Source: a virus. Taken from it: a stretch of 64,000 nucleotides of DNA. Made by a program: the position numbers and the translations under genes. The notes under the pieces were generated by a model. The model worked only from the letters and a program-made list of their open reading frames with translations, made no database searches and was not told the origin of the DNA. Positions within the stretch are counted from its first letter, which is position 1, and each line of letters starts with the position of its first letter. The stretch is taken from positions 64,001-128,000 of IMG/VR virus record IMGVR_UViG_3300037010_001573, one strand, 5' to 3'. Positions 52,873-61,735 of the stretch are shown in pieces.

Positions 52873-53714
52873 TATTTTTTATTTTTTTCAGCTAATACTT
52901 CTTTAAGCAATTTTTCAACTACTTTATTTAATTTTTGTTCAATTCCTTCTTTATGAAGTACTTTATTTAAAATAGAACCAGCAACACGTTGTCCCGCTTC
53001 TTTAGAACCATATTCTTTCGCCCCAGCTTTAGCAACAGCAGCAAACCCAGATTTTCCAGATACGTTTTTCTTACCAATATCAGTACCTTTTTTAAAACGA
53101 GCTTCATCCAGATCAACTTTCATTAATTTTGCAAATTTAATACGACCCTGACCATGTAGTGTTTTTACTTTTTCTTTTAATTTAGATAATGCTTCTTTCC
53201 CTTTAGCTTTAAGAAAGGCCTTTAATTCAGTTGAATCGTCTGTATCCAAACAACGTTTCAATATATTATCTAATTCATCTTCATTAAGTTGTAAGGCCTC
53301 CTTAACTATTTTAACTTTTTTCATTTCGTTTTTAGTATCTTTGTCTTTAATAGGTTCTAAACCATCCGAAGTGTTCTTAACTTTTTTATTTACTTTATTT
53401 TTAGGAATATCAGTTAATGTAGTTGCAGGATACACACCATTTTGTTCATCTATTTCAGGAGATTGTTCAACTTTTTTATATTTAGTTTTAGAATCAGGAG
53501 TTGGTGACTCATAAGTTGGTTCTTTATCAGGAGTACCTTTAACAGCATCACTTTCCGTTAACATACCATGTTGTTTTAGAATACTTACTGAATCTTGTAA
53601 AGAATTTTGAGTTGTTACTAGATTAGGGAACATTGTTCTCACATTTCTTAGAAACTGTGATTGTTCCATTTTACCTTCCTTAAGGTCTTGATATTGTCCA
53701 CTAATGTTTTTCAT
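52872..53714 (-). CDS. Head-cluster protein with a conserved N-terminal segment
   Basis: A 280-residue, Lys-rich helical protein. The start (GQYQDLKEGKMEQSQFLRNVRTMFPNLVTTQNSLQDSVSILKQHGML) resembles an N-terminal segment frequent in head genes of T4-like phages; the middle is Pro/Thr/Lys-rich and disordered; the end is a basic helical region. It overlaps both neighbours by one base. It is possibly an internal head or core protein; function unproven. Confidence 0.65.
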   Translation of the reverse strand: MKNISGQYQDLKEGKMEQSQFLRNVRTMFPNLVTTQNSLQDSVSILKQHGMLTESDAVKGTPDKEPTYESPTPDSKTKYKKVEQSPEIDEQNGVYPATTLTDIPKNKVNKKVKNTSDGLEPIKDKDTKNEMKKVKIVKEALQLNEDELDNILKRCLDTDDSTELKAFLKAKGKEALSKLKEKVKTLHGQGRIKFAKLMKVDLDEARFKKGTDIGKKNVSGKSGFAAVAKAGAKEYGSKEAGQRVAGSILNKVLHKEGIEQKLNKVVEKLLKEVLAEKNKK

Positions 53715-54211
53715 TATTCTTTAGTATTTTCTTTATTTCCTGTTAATTTTTCTAAAATACTTGTTAAAGTATCTTTCATTTCTTCAGTATTATGAACAAC
53801 AGCAAATGAGTTTGGATTATCTTTATAATATTTTTCAGTTTCTTTTTTAGCTTTAGGTAAAGCCATTTTAATCTTAGAAGCTAGTTCAATAAGATCAGCA
53901 AAAGAATCAATTCTATTTTTATGAAGTTCTTCTCTTTCTTTGGCTTTTTTAGGATCTTCTTCTTTTTCTTCAGCTAAATTGGATAATATATCTTCGAGTT
54001 GTAATGAATCTTGTTCTGTTTGTAATACTTTCCCATAAGTTTCTTTTAGATTTCGGTATCCTTTCATTAATTCTCCAATATCTGTCTTATGAGCATCACC
54101 AGTACCACCACCTTTTTTAGCTTCAGCCGCTCTATATTTAATTTCTTCTCCTAAAGTATCTAACTTTTTCTTAAGTTGGTCTTTAGTTAATTTTGGTTTT
54201 TCATTTGTCAT
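53714..54211 (-). CDS. 165-residue coiled-coil head-cluster protein
   Basis: A charged helical protein (DQLKKKLDTLGEEIKYRAAEAKKGGG near the start, SNLAEEKEEDPKKAKEREELHK in the middle). It overlaps neighbours by 1 and 4 bases (ATGA). Composition suggests a core or scaffold accessory protein. No family recognised. Confidence 0.6.
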   Translation of the reverse strand: MTNEKPKLTKDQLKKKLDTLGEEIKYRAAEAKKGGGTGDAHKTDIGELMKGYRNLKETYGKVLQTEQDSLQLEDILSNLAEEKEEDPKKAKEREELHKNRIDSFADLIELASKIKMALPKAKKETEKYYKDNPNSFAVVHNTEEMKDTLTSILEKLTGNKENTKE

Positions 54212-54807
54212 TGTGATAGTTTTTGTATATTTTCTGCTAAATTGTTTAGTCTTTCAGATAAAGCATCTAATTCATCCATTTTAGATTCCCAAAAAAAATG
54301 CTTTTTAACAGTATTTTCAGTTTTTAATCTATTAGAATATTCAACAACCTTTTCAATTTCTGAAATATGTTTTTTTACTTCTTTCAAAGCTCGTGTTATT
54401 TTTCTTTCTGGTGCTATTTGAGAAACATTTTCATTAAAACGACGATATGATATTTCATTTAATATTTCGTGTTTTATTTCTTCTTTAAATTGCATGATAT
54501 CAAATGTTTTATGTTTTTTACTGTTTTTTACTTTAGTAAAACCATCTTTAATATATGAGTCGATGTTTGTTTTTCCTAAAAAATATTTAGATGTATATTC
54601 ACCACCAGAAGCCGTAGTACCAGTACCTCCCTCTTCAGATAATATTTTTATCTCACCGTCTTTATTATATATGTTAGAAGCTTTAGTACGACCATTCCCA
54701 GCATTGTAAATAACACTATAATATGTTCTACCTATTTGATCAATACCAACAAAAATTATCTCACCTGGGTGTCCTAAATAAGTTACTTTATCTCCTTTTT
54801 TAAACAT
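54208..54807 (-). CDS. 199-residue head-cluster protein with an SH3-like start
   Basis: The N-terminus (FKKGDKVTYLGHPGEIIFVGIDQIGRTYYSVIYNAGNGRT, 2-41) reads like a small KOW/SH3-type beta barrel, followed by a Gly/Thr linker and a long helical region (about 100-199) rich in E/K/L. No family assigned. It is coupled by a 4-base overlap to the next gene. Confidence 0.6.
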   Translation of the reverse strand: MFKKGDKVTYLGHPGEIIFVGIDQIGRTYYSVIYNAGNGRTKASNIYNKDGEIKILSEEGGTGTTASGGEYTSKYFLGKTNIDSYIKDGFTKVKNSKKHKTFDIMQFKEEIKHEILNEISYRRFNENVSQIAPERKITRALKEVKKHISEIEKVVEYSNRLKTENTVKKHFFWESKMDELDALSERLNNLAENIQKLSQ

Positions 54808-54808
54808 A

Positions 54809-55660
54809 TTATAATGATTTTATCTCATGTATTAATTCATGAAATTGAAGTATGTTTAGGATGTCTTCGTCCTTTACATTTTCATGTTTATCTAAAGGTT
54901 TTATTATAGAAGATAATTCTTGTAATTTAATTTGAGTTCGTTTATCTTTTACTTTAACTTGAAGTAAATCTATTGATTTTTTAATACCCGATAGATTTTG
55001 ATTTATAAATTCTTTTAAAGAAACAGTATTTGATATTTTATTGATATATACCTTTAATACTTCACGTTGTTCTGGTATTAAATCAGCATATTTAGTATTA
55101 AATTTTTCAATCATTATTTGTGAAATCATAGCACGTGTAGCTTTATCTTGAGAAGAATATTCAGCCATTACTTGATTTTCTACTTTATCTTTATCTATAT
55201 CTTGTTTTGTTAAGAATTCAAGTAAAGTTACTTTATTATCAATAATAAAAGAAGGATCAACAAATTCCAAAGTAGTTTGCGCTTCAATTAGATTATAAAC
55301 AGAAGCATATGCTTTGTAATTATGAATCTTCGCTTGAAAAAATTCTTCTAAATCATAATGGCTTTTTATTTCTTTAATTAAGTTATATTTCTCTTTACGC
55401 AATACCGTTCGATTTAAACGTTCAGACAGTTTAATAGTAGAGTTAATAATACTCTCAGCCTTAACTTCATTTAATGAAGTTGCTTTTGTTAATGCCTGGT
55501 ATATTTTATACTCTTTCGCTAATTCTCCTTTAGAAAAATATTTTTTTACAATACCAACAGCAGCAGAGTCTTTATTAGACATTATATCTGCTGTTATCTG
55601 TCTTGTAAGAAGTTCAAAGAGTATACCAGAATTCTTGAATTTATTATGTTTCAATTTCAC
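54809..55660 (-). CDS. Conserved helical head-cluster protein
   Basis: A 283-residue helical protein that begins with a GTG codon (55658-55660) and starts KLKHNKFKNSGILFELLTRQITADIMS. This N-NTGILFELLxRQITAD-type start is common to a family found between portal and protease genes in T4-like phages of environmental bacteria. Its role is unknown. Portal gene lies upstream, with an ATATTTATAA element in the gap. Confidence 0.7.
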   Translation of the reverse strand: MKLKHNKFKNSGILFELLTRQITADIMSNKDSAAVGIVKKYFSKGELAKEYKIYQALTKATSLNEVKAESIINSTIKLSERLNRTVLRKEKYNLIKEIKSHYDLEEFFQAKIHNYKAYASVYNLIEAQTTLEFVDPSFIIDNKVTLLEFLTKQDIDKDKVENQVMAEYSSQDKATRAMISQIMIEKFNTKYADLIPEQREVLKVYINKISNTVSLKEFINQNLSGIKKSIDLLQVKVKDKRTQIKLQELSSIIKPLDKHENVKDEDILNILQFHELIHEIKSL

Positions 55661-55676
55661 AATATTAATTTACTAG

Positions 55677-55686
55677 TTATAAATAT
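55677..55686 (-). promoter_or_regulatory. ATATTTATAA element upstream of the head-protein operon
   Basis: The minus strand reads ATATTTATAACTAGTAAATTAATATT starting 26 bases before the GTG at 55660, in the 34-base gap below the portal gene. Same ten bases and similar spacing as at the tube and fibre units. Confidence 0.5.
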
Positions 55687-55694
55687 GTATTTTA

Positions 55695-57557
55695 TTATAT
55701 ATCTTTAATATTATTTTCATCCAGCAATGAAGAACCTGTATTTTCGTCATCAAAAACATTAGATTTTTTAAACATCTCTTGAAGCATTTGTTTATTTTGT
55801 AACCACACTGCTCTTGTACTTTCAATAGCTAATGGAGAACCACCATGAGGCTCAGGAGCATGTATTGTATCTGGTTTGATATCGATACCTTTTCCTAATG
55901 GGTCTTTCCCTAAAACACGTTTTTGAGTATTATATATTGATGTTTTTTCCTGTGGTCTTCCTAATGGTTCAGCTTCATTATAAGCTGGTGGAACACCAAC
56001 ATCATTTCTTCCTTTACCATATAATGATGCTAAGTCATGAGGCGTACCATAAGATTGACCACTTACAACCGGGTCATTTCCTTCATTTTCGATTTGAGAT
56101 AATCTAAATTGACGTTTTTTATCTTCTACTACTAAATCCCGCATATCACTATACTTGTCTTCACTCATATGGAAAATATAATCATATATAAAGTCAGTAG
56201 GGAATAAACTAGCATCCATTATTTGTTTAGCTAAATCTACTTTTTCCTTCATCAAAGCTACTCTTTCCTGATCGTAAACAATAGAGGGAGTAGTTAATTC
56301 TAATTCAAAATTAGTTAAATTTTCATCATTAAAACCTTGAGCATATAAATGGACTAAAGCTATTTTTGTTAATTCAGAAACAACAATACGTTGAATACGC
56401 TCGATTGTACGAGCAAAACGAATATCTTGTTGAGCTAAAGTTGATTTACCTTCTACATCAGCCTCATATCCTAAAAACGCTTTAGGTACTTTTAAAGCTG
56501 ATAGCATTTTATCTCTTAAATAAACAACATCTTCTATAGCATTGTATTCTAAACCAGGTAAAGTATCAATTTGAGTAGAAGTATTTCCCCCTCTTCTAGG
56601 TACCCAAAAATCTTCATTTACACTCATCATGTTATATCGAAGATTGTATTCCCCTGTTTTAGGATCCACAAATGGAGTACGTTGAGTTTGATTTTTAAGT
56701 TTTTCCATATATGCAGGTATCTCATTTGGTGGGATATTACCTGTATCTACATAATACACTCTACGTTGCGGTGCCCTTAATATACGGTGAATTAACATAG
56801 CATCTTCCATCAATGCTAATTGTTTAAAAATTTTACGAGCAGGTTCAATATAACTTCTCCCATATGGTAGGAAATTATAATCACCTAATAATCTAAAATT
56901 AGCTACTTCATAATTTTGAAATACTAAATCATTCCTATCAGTTGGGCCTAATACACCCGTGTATGAAGCATTTGGTTCTACTCTAAATTGAACATATGAT
57001 GGGTTTTTAGGATCTAAACCTTCTTCTCTTAAAACATTATATACATTAAGAGGAATTACTTGATAAACCCCATATTTTTCAGCTATATGTAAATGTAAAT
57101 AAAAATCTCCATATTTACACATTGAGCGAATCCACCCCCATAAATTAAATTCAATGTTCAGAACATCGTAAAATAAATTATATAAAATGCGTTGTATATT
57201 TTCGTCAGATGATTTAATAGCTAAAACTTCACCAGCGCCGTTTTTTAAAGTAGATTCATCAGCAACTATATCTAGTGTAGAAGCAATAATAGGATCACCA
57301 TCCATTACTTCATAATCATTATATAATTGTGGTCGTAATACTGTAAAATTAGAATAAGGTGCATTACCTACATAAGTTCCTAACCCTCCAGTATAAATTC
57401 GTTGATAACGTTCAGGGTACATATTTGTTTGTACAGCTCCAGAAGCCTGGATGTGATCGCTATCTATAACTTTAATTTGACTTCCTCCAACATTTCTAAT
57501 AATAACGTCGTTTGAGAATAATCGTTTTAATCTACCAAATAAAGATGTATCTATCAT
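55695..57557 (-). CDS. 20: Portal protein (gp20-like)
   Basis: A 620-residue portal of the T4 type (T4 gp20 is 524). Landmarks: YNDYEVMDGDPIIASTLDIVADEST (about 78-102), FLPYGRSYIEPARKIFKQLALMEDAMLIHRILRAPQRRVYYVDTGNIPPNEIPAYMEKL in overall order (about 234-292), and YLRDKMLSALKVPKAFLGYEAD near 360, all typical of gp20. The C-terminal 100 residues are a Pro/Gly-rich extension. It forms the dodecameric DNA gate at one vertex. Confidence 0.94.
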   Translation of the reverse strand: MIDTSLFGRLKRLFSNDVIIRNVGGSQIKVIDSDHIQASGAVQTNMYPERYQRIYTGGLGTYVGNAPYSNFTVLRPQLYNDYEVMDGDPIIASTLDIVADESTLKNGAGEVLAIKSSDENIQRILYNLFYDVLNIEFNLWGWIRSMCKYGDFYLHLHIAEKYGVYQVIPLNVYNVLREEGLDPKNPSYVQFRVEPNASYTGVLGPTDRNDLVFQNYEVANFRLLGDYNFLPYGRSYIEPARKIFKQLALMEDAMLIHRILRAPQRRVYYVDTGNIPPNEIPAYMEKLKNQTQRTPFVDPKTGEYNLRYNMMSVNEDFWVPRRGGNTSTQIDTLPGLEYNAIEDVVYLRDKMLSALKVPKAFLGYEADVEGKSTLAQQDIRFARTIERIQRIVVSELTKIALVHLYAQGFNDENLTNFELELTTPSIVYDQERVALMKEKVDLAKQIMDASLFPTDFIYDYIFHMSEDKYSDMRDLVVEDKKRQFRLSQIENEGNDPVVSGQSYGTPHDLASLYGKGRNDVGVPPAYNEAEPLGRPQEKTSIYNTQKRVLGKDPLGKGIDIKPDTIHAPEPHGGSPLAIESTRAVWLQNKQMLQEMFKKSNVFDDENTGSSLLDENNIKDI

Positions 57558-57570
57558 ATTTATAAATATT

Positions 57571-59154
57571 TTAACCTAATAACCAAGTAATATCTTCATT
57601 ACCATGATCCGAAGGCATTTGCCAGGCTGTGTTATTGTTATAGCCCCTGGCTAGCATTGGGTTATACGTTCCTACATCTATAGAAAACGCACTTAAATTT
57701 GCTTTATCTGATTCTATACCTGATTTTCTAAATCTTAAAGCTGTATCTCTTAAATACAAACCTATACCATAAGACATTACTAAATCATCATTATAACCAT
57801 CTTGAGCTTGTGCTTTGCTATTTTTCCAAATAAACACCTTCATTTCTTCTACTAAACGTTTTGAACGAATAATACAAACTCTTTCACGTGTGTACTCTCT
57901 AAATTTTTCAATAATCAAAGGACGTGTTTTAACAGATGTTGTAAAACCAGCTACTAAACTATCTAAATTTTCAGACCGTCTACTCCATTGATCCGAAGTA
58001 TATGCTTCAGTTTTGGGAGAATAATATAGATTTTTATATCCTCTGTCTATTGCTGTTTGTACAGTGTCCCAACCAACATTAGCGTTTTCAATAGCTAACA
58101 AACCATCATTGTATTCAGATGCTAATCCTACTAATAAATGTCCATAATCTCTGGTTCCAATTTGTCCTCTATACTCAGCCACTTGTGTTGAAGTTTCAAC
58201 ATCAAAAACATGACATGCCGAATAATCTTTCCCATCACCTCTAGCAACATCCGCTGTTATTAGATAAGATTTATTATAGTCTGGTTGTTCCCAAATCCAT
58301 AAATTACCATCTATACCTCTTTTTTCAATAGGTTGCATGATATTAGCTTCATACCAATCCATAATTTCAGGTTCAAATACAGTATCCCCAGATGTATTAA
58401 AATCACAATCACATTCTTGAGCGGCTAGTCTAAGTCCTAAATCAGAATCTTGCGTATCTCTCCATGATTGGCTTCTTTCAGGATGTACATCCCATTTTAA
58501 CCTAATAGGAACAAAGGAGTTATCAGATGTTTCTGCTTTTTGCCATGTTTTATGAAACCAATTTCCAGTACCATTGGGTGTTGATAATGCAATACAACCA
58601 CCACCCGTTGCTAATGTTTGTTGAGCAGAAGCAAATATTTCATCTATACTATCAATAAAAGCAGCCTCATCTATGATAAGTAAAGATACAGCTTCTGAAC
58701 GACCAGCATCACCTGCTGCTGAAACTGCTTTTACTTGAGAACCATTTGGTAATTTAAGTAGAAGCTTGTTGTTCTCCAAGGGTTTTTCATTTCCTTTTAA
58801 CCAAGAAGGTAAATTATCGTACATAAATCGTACTTTAGTAACCATATTCTTAGCTGTATCTTGTTTTGTGGCAATACAAAGTATATTTTTATCTTTATGG
58901 AATAACATTAACCAAATAGAAAAACCAGCTACCAAAGTAGATATCCCAAGCTGTCTTGATTTTAAAACAATATTGTAGTTATTTTTCTGAAATTGGTGTA
59001 ATACACCTTCCTGAAAATGGTATAGATTGAAGGAAATCCTACCACGAGTAGGATGTTGAATCATACAATATTTTTTCATAAAATGTGCAGGATCCGTCAT
59101 GCATTTTAGGTATTCCTGCTTTATAATTTCTTTTATATCGGGTTGGTTACTCAT
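57571..59154 (-). CDS. 17: Large terminase subunit (gp17-like)
   Basis: A 527-residue packaging motor. ATPase: adenine/Walker A region VLKSRQLGIST (63-73), Walker B LLIIDEAAF (158-166). Nuclease: ITADVARGDGKDYS (299-312, D302), LAIENANVGWDTV (about 345-357) and DDLVMSYGIGLYL near residue 460. It cuts concatemers and pumps DNA through the portal. No insertion, intron or intein interrupts it. I found no clear small terminase in the window. Confidence 0.95.
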   Translation of the reverse strand: MSNQPDIKEIIKQEYLKCMTDPAHFMKKYCMIQHPTRGRISFNLYHFQEGVLHQFQKNNYNIVLKSRQLGISTLVAGFSIWLMLFHKDKNILCIATKQDTAKNMVTKVRFMYDNLPSWLKGNEKPLENNKLLLKLPNGSQVKAVSAAGDAGRSEAVSLLIIDEAAFIDSIDEIFASAQQTLATGGGCIALSTPNGTGNWFHKTWQKAETSDNSFVPIRLKWDVHPERSQSWRDTQDSDLGLRLAAQECDCDFNTSGDTVFEPEIMDWYEANIMQPIEKRGIDGNLWIWEQPDYNKSYLITADVARGDGKDYSACHVFDVETSTQVAEYRGQIGTRDYGHLLVGLASEYNDGLLAIENANVGWDTVQTAIDRGYKNLYYSPKTEAYTSDQWSRRSENLDSLVAGFTTSVKTRPLIIEKFREYTRERVCIIRSKRLVEEMKVFIWKNSKAQAQDGYNDDLVMSYGIGLYLRDTALRFRKSGIESDKANLSAFSIDVGTYNPMLARGYNNNTAWQMPSDHGNEDITWLLG

Positions 59155-59191
59155 ATATTTTTATATATAAATATTACCTTACATACAAGAA

Positions 59192-59215
59192 AGGCCTAAC
59201 TTAATAAGTTGGCCT
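59192..59215 (-). terminator. Hairpin terminator above the terminase gene
   Basis: A 10-bp stem with one bulge (AGGCC-AACTT/AAGTT-GGCCT) and a 3-base loop, flanked by T runs on both strands. It lies in the gap between the 147-residue gene and the terminase gene. T run is better on the plus strand side, so activity on the minus strand is likely but moderate. Confidence 0.65.
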
Positions 59216-59240
59216 TTTTATAATAAATAAAAATATAATA

Positions 59241-59684
59241 TTATTTTTTATCTTCTAATTGTTTTTGAAAATATTCATAAATATCAGCATAATCAGTAAA
59301 ATCATCTTGAATAGAACTCACATCATCATCATCTATGTAATCTTCTTCATTTATTTCATGTTCATTTGAATCATCTGCTAATTGACGAGCAGCTCCTTGT
59401 AATTGAGTATCGGACCATTTCGCTGCTTCCTCTCGAGTTAATCCTAAAAAACTAATTAATTCAGATCTACCCATTTTTTTAATTTTATCAACAGAATATT
59501 CATTTTCTTTAACAAAATTAACAGGATTAGATAATGAACCTGCTGTTTGATCACCTGTTGTTCTTTTTATTTGATCTATTTGTTGACTTTGCTGTTGTGG
59601 AGTAAGAGTTCTACCTCCGGTTTTAACAGTCAATGATTCACGTACTTTAGTTCTAATAGTTTCTTTTAATTGAGATACTTTCAT
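59241..59684 (-). CDS. 147-residue acidic protein of unknown function
   Basis: A helical protein with a basic, Gln-rich N-terminal third (LTPQQQSQQIDQIKRTTGDQ), a helix-rich middle (MGRSELISFLGLTREEAAKW) and an acidic tail (INEEDYIDDDDVSS). It precedes the terminase gene; a small terminase subunit is conceivable by place but nothing in the sequence supports it. An ATATTTATAG element lies about 20 bases upstream. Confidence 0.55.
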   Translation of the reverse strand: MKVSQLKETIRTKVRESLTVKTGGRTLTPQQQSQQIDQIKRTTGDQTAGSLSNPVNFVKENEYSVDKIKKMGRSELISFLGLTREEAAKWSDTQLQGAARQLADDSNEHEINEEDYIDDDDVSSIQDDFTDYADIYEYFQKQLEDKK

Positions 59685-59703
59685 AAATTAGTAATTGTAT
59701 TTA

Positions 59704-60234
59704 CTATAAATATTCAGAAATTGCATTTAACACAATTTTAATTCTATCTTCTGTTGTACCTGATATTTCAACTAAACGTTTAGGTGGGTATGTTTTTAAC
59801 AAATCAACAATTGTTCGATCAATCAGTAATCTATAATCTGGATCTATTGTACGAACTCCATTATCTTCTATCTCTACACCTATTGGTGATATGTAAAATA
59901 TGATATCATATTGATCAGATAAACAAGAAGCCAATTCTATATATCGTTTTTTCGCATTTTCATCAATGGATTTTGCATTATCTGTAAATGAGCATACATC
60001 CCATATGGTTCTATCAGTCAATACGTTATCTCGCAAAATTTCACTAGATCTTTCAGCTAAAAATATAATCTGTCCTGGTAAAGTAGAATCTGTATTTAGA
60101 GGGATACCTAAATCTCTTAAATATTTACTACGTTCAGTTGCTATAAAATAGTCTTTAAATTCTGGTAATTCAGATAATGCTTTGACTAATGTTGTTTTTC
60201 CACATGACATTGTGCCCGTAAATCCTATTTTCAT
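59704..60234 (-). CDS. P-loop kinase-like ATPase (NadR kinase / AAA_28 type)
   Basis: A 176-residue P-loop protein with GTMSCGKTT (6-14), an ERSKYLRDLGIP switch-like segment, LTDRTIWDVCSF (72-83) and a lid-like NGVRTIDPDYR (about 128-138). This pattern matches the AAA_28 family, which includes the ribosylnicotinamide kinase domain of NadR and phage nucleoside-kinase-like proteins. It probably phosphorylates a small nucleoside. Exact substrate is unknown. Confidence 0.75.
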   Translation of the reverse strand: MKIGFTGTMSCGKTTLVKALSELPEFKDYFIATERSKYLRDLGIPLNTDSTLPGQIIFLAERSSEILRDNVLTDRTIWDVCSFTDNAKSIDENAKKRYIELASCLSDQYDIIFYISPIGVEIEDNGVRTIDPDYRLLIDRTIVDLLKTYPPKRLVEISGTTEDRIKIVLNAISEYL

Positions 60235-60235
60235 A

Positions 60236-60520
60236 TTATCGCATTGTATTTTTAAATAATGGGTTTTTTGCTGGTGGTAAACCTGTGTGATTACGTTTTA
60301 ATTCTTTAATTACTTCAGGTGTGTTTCCTTGATATATTCCCCAAAAATAGTATTCTTTTTTCCCATCTGGTTTTATTAGAGCAGGTCCTTCTGTATTATG
60401 TAGAACCCATTCTTCTTTATATGAATTGGGATCATTTTTGTCTTGGGCGCCCTCTTTTAGGCGTTTCGTTTTGGATAAGTGCATTACTTGTCCGTCCGGG
60501 GTTTTTAGTTTTCTTTCCAT
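60236..60520 (-). CDS. 94-residue protein of unknown function
   Basis: A small basic protein with YKEEWVLHNTEGPALIKPDGKKEYYFWGIYQG (about 34-65), a repeat-like pattern (HNTEGPAxI-PDGKKEYYFxG) shared with small phage proteins of unknown role. Its first 89 bases overlap the end of the upstream gene in another frame, and both readings look protein-like. Confidence 0.65.
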   Translation of the reverse strand: MERKLKTPDGQVMHLSKTKRLKEGAQDKNDPNSYKEEWVLHNTEGPALIKPDGKKEYYFWGIYQGNTPEVIKELKRNHTGLPPAKNPLFKNTMR

Positions 60521-60665
60521 TTTTTTCTATTTTAATTTTTTGTATTTCTCGTTTAGTTTTAATATCTACAGAAACAGGCCCATATGTGTTAAAATCTAAA
60601 TCATAAACCCATGTTACTTTTTCATCATCGTCTTCATAAATTCTTGTAAATTGTCTTTCACCCAT
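60432..60665 (-). CDS. 77-residue protein of unknown function
   Basis: Begins MGERQFTRIYEDDDEKVTWVYDLDFNTYGPVSVDI, which looks like a small beta domain, and ends in a basic GRPRQK tail reminiscent of an AT-hook core. The C-terminal 30 residues overlap the next gene. Overlap of this length is unusual here. Confidence 0.6.
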   Translation of the reverse strand: MGERQFTRIYEDDDEKVTWVYDLDFNTYGPVSVDIKTKREIQKIKIEKNGKKTKNPGRTSNALIQNETPKRGRPRQK

Positions 60666-60684
60666 TTTATAAAGATAATAAAAA

Positions 60685-61485
60685 TTATTGGTTTTTCAAA
60701 ATATATTCGGATACATAAACCCCATGTGCACCACTTACAGTAATACCACGTGCTGATAAAGCATCACCCACAAAATGAACATTTGGGTATGTGTTAAGAG
60801 ATAAATTATCGTAATTAACTAAAGGTTCTGGTGATAAATATTTTACTTCTGGTATATACATTCCCCAATCGTCTCCGAATTTAAATACTTTATTCATTTG
60901 TTCGATAAAGTTAAGAATATATTCTGCATATTCACCAAATGCTTCTTTGAAGGGTTGTAAGTCTTTTACGCGAATGGTTTTAATCAATTCATTTTCAGAT
61001 GTTTTGGAAGGTTCTCTTGAAGGTGAATAATAAATTCCTCTTAAAGATTTCATCCCTACTAAGTATTTAAATTGACATTTTCTTACTACCTCTCGACTCC
61101 ACTCAAATGGATTTTCAATGCCTTTGATTTCCATTAATATACCAAAGTTGGTCATATCATTTCTAAATTCTTCTCCTTTTTTAGCATGACCATTATAACT
61201 AATATCACCATATGTTTCTTCTACAGCAACATAAGCAGCATTGTTATTAGTGCAAAATGATCTTAAAGATACTTGTTCGTTTGGTTTTTGATATAATTTG
61301 AAATCATAAGATACATCAATCAATTTTTGGAAATATTTTTGTGGGCTTTCAAATCTACAGCCTATTTGAACTGATTTAGGTTCAGTTGATAAGTCATATT
61401 CTTCAGCTAAAGATTTACCAAAATCAATACCTGATTTACCTACTGCGAATATTAATGAGTCGTATTTAATTTTATTTGTTTCCAT
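60685..61485 (-). CDS. FAD-dependent oxidoreductase (COG2509-like), C-terminal part
   Basis: A 266-residue C-terminal portion of a flavoprotein dehydrogenase. Its beginning (YDSLIFAVGKSGIDFGKSLAEE) is the strand and glycine turn that follow the FAD domain insert, and it ends with HFVGDALSARGITVSGAHGVYVSEYI, the classic C-terminal FAD-binding GD motif. The N-terminal half is at 62341-62883, with a frameshifted GIY-YIG element and a small gene between them. Its ATG lies inside the end of the small gene. COG2509 proteins have no established reaction. Confidence 0.85.
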   Translation of the reverse strand: METNKIKYDSLIFAVGKSGIDFGKSLAEEYDLSTEPKSVQIGCRFESPQKYFQKLIDVSYDFKLYQKPNEQVSLRSFCTNNNAAYVAVEETYGDISYNGHAKKGEEFRNDMTNFGILMEIKGIENPFEWSREVVRKCQFKYLVGMKSLRGIYYSPSREPSKTSENELIKTIRVKDLQPFKEAFGEYAEYILNFIEQMNKVFKFGDDWGMYIPEVKYLSPEPLVNYDNLSLNTYPNVHFVGDALSARGITVSGAHGVYVSEYILKNQ

Positions 61486-61735
61486 CTGTTATTTTAATTG
61501 TACTGTAAAAATTTGGGTAATAGTTTTTTTGAGAATATTTAGAAATAAATTTGCTTTTTAAATATTTTGGTTTGATAAAGAAATGCTTAATTTTTAATAA
61601 GAAATTCTTAAATTTATTTTTATACCAAACTGTTTCTCCATTTATTTGAGTAGCAACAGTAACACAAATATATGGAGCCCAAACATATCCTTTTTCTAAA
61701 CTTCCTTTATCTATTTTTATATCTTTATTTTCCAT
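61472..61735 (-). CDS. 87-residue protein inside the split flavoprotein locus
   Basis: Overlaps both neighbours (19 bases upstream, 14 downstream). Its first half reads KGYVWAPYICVTVATQINGETVW and its end SKFISKYSQKNYYPNFYSTIKI. This spacing of APY, a basic SxKYxxK and a PxFYxxI end resembles the C-terminal motif of the gp23-type capsid protein in this window (VYAPYVPLL ... TRYAKKMLRPEFYGRI), with a 20-residue Lys/Phe-rich insert. The resemblance is weak; function unknown. Confidence 0.5.
   Translation of the reverse strand: MENKDIKIDKGSLEKGYVWAPYICVTVATQINGETVWYKNKFKNFLLKIKHFFIKPKYLKSKFISKYSQKNYYPNFYSTIKITDGNK

Noticed and set aside
60319-60606. Plus-strand hydrophobic frame of 95 residues
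   Set aside because: Antisense of two Lys-rich small genes; Lys codons read as Phe/Leu on the other strand, giving a false membrane look.
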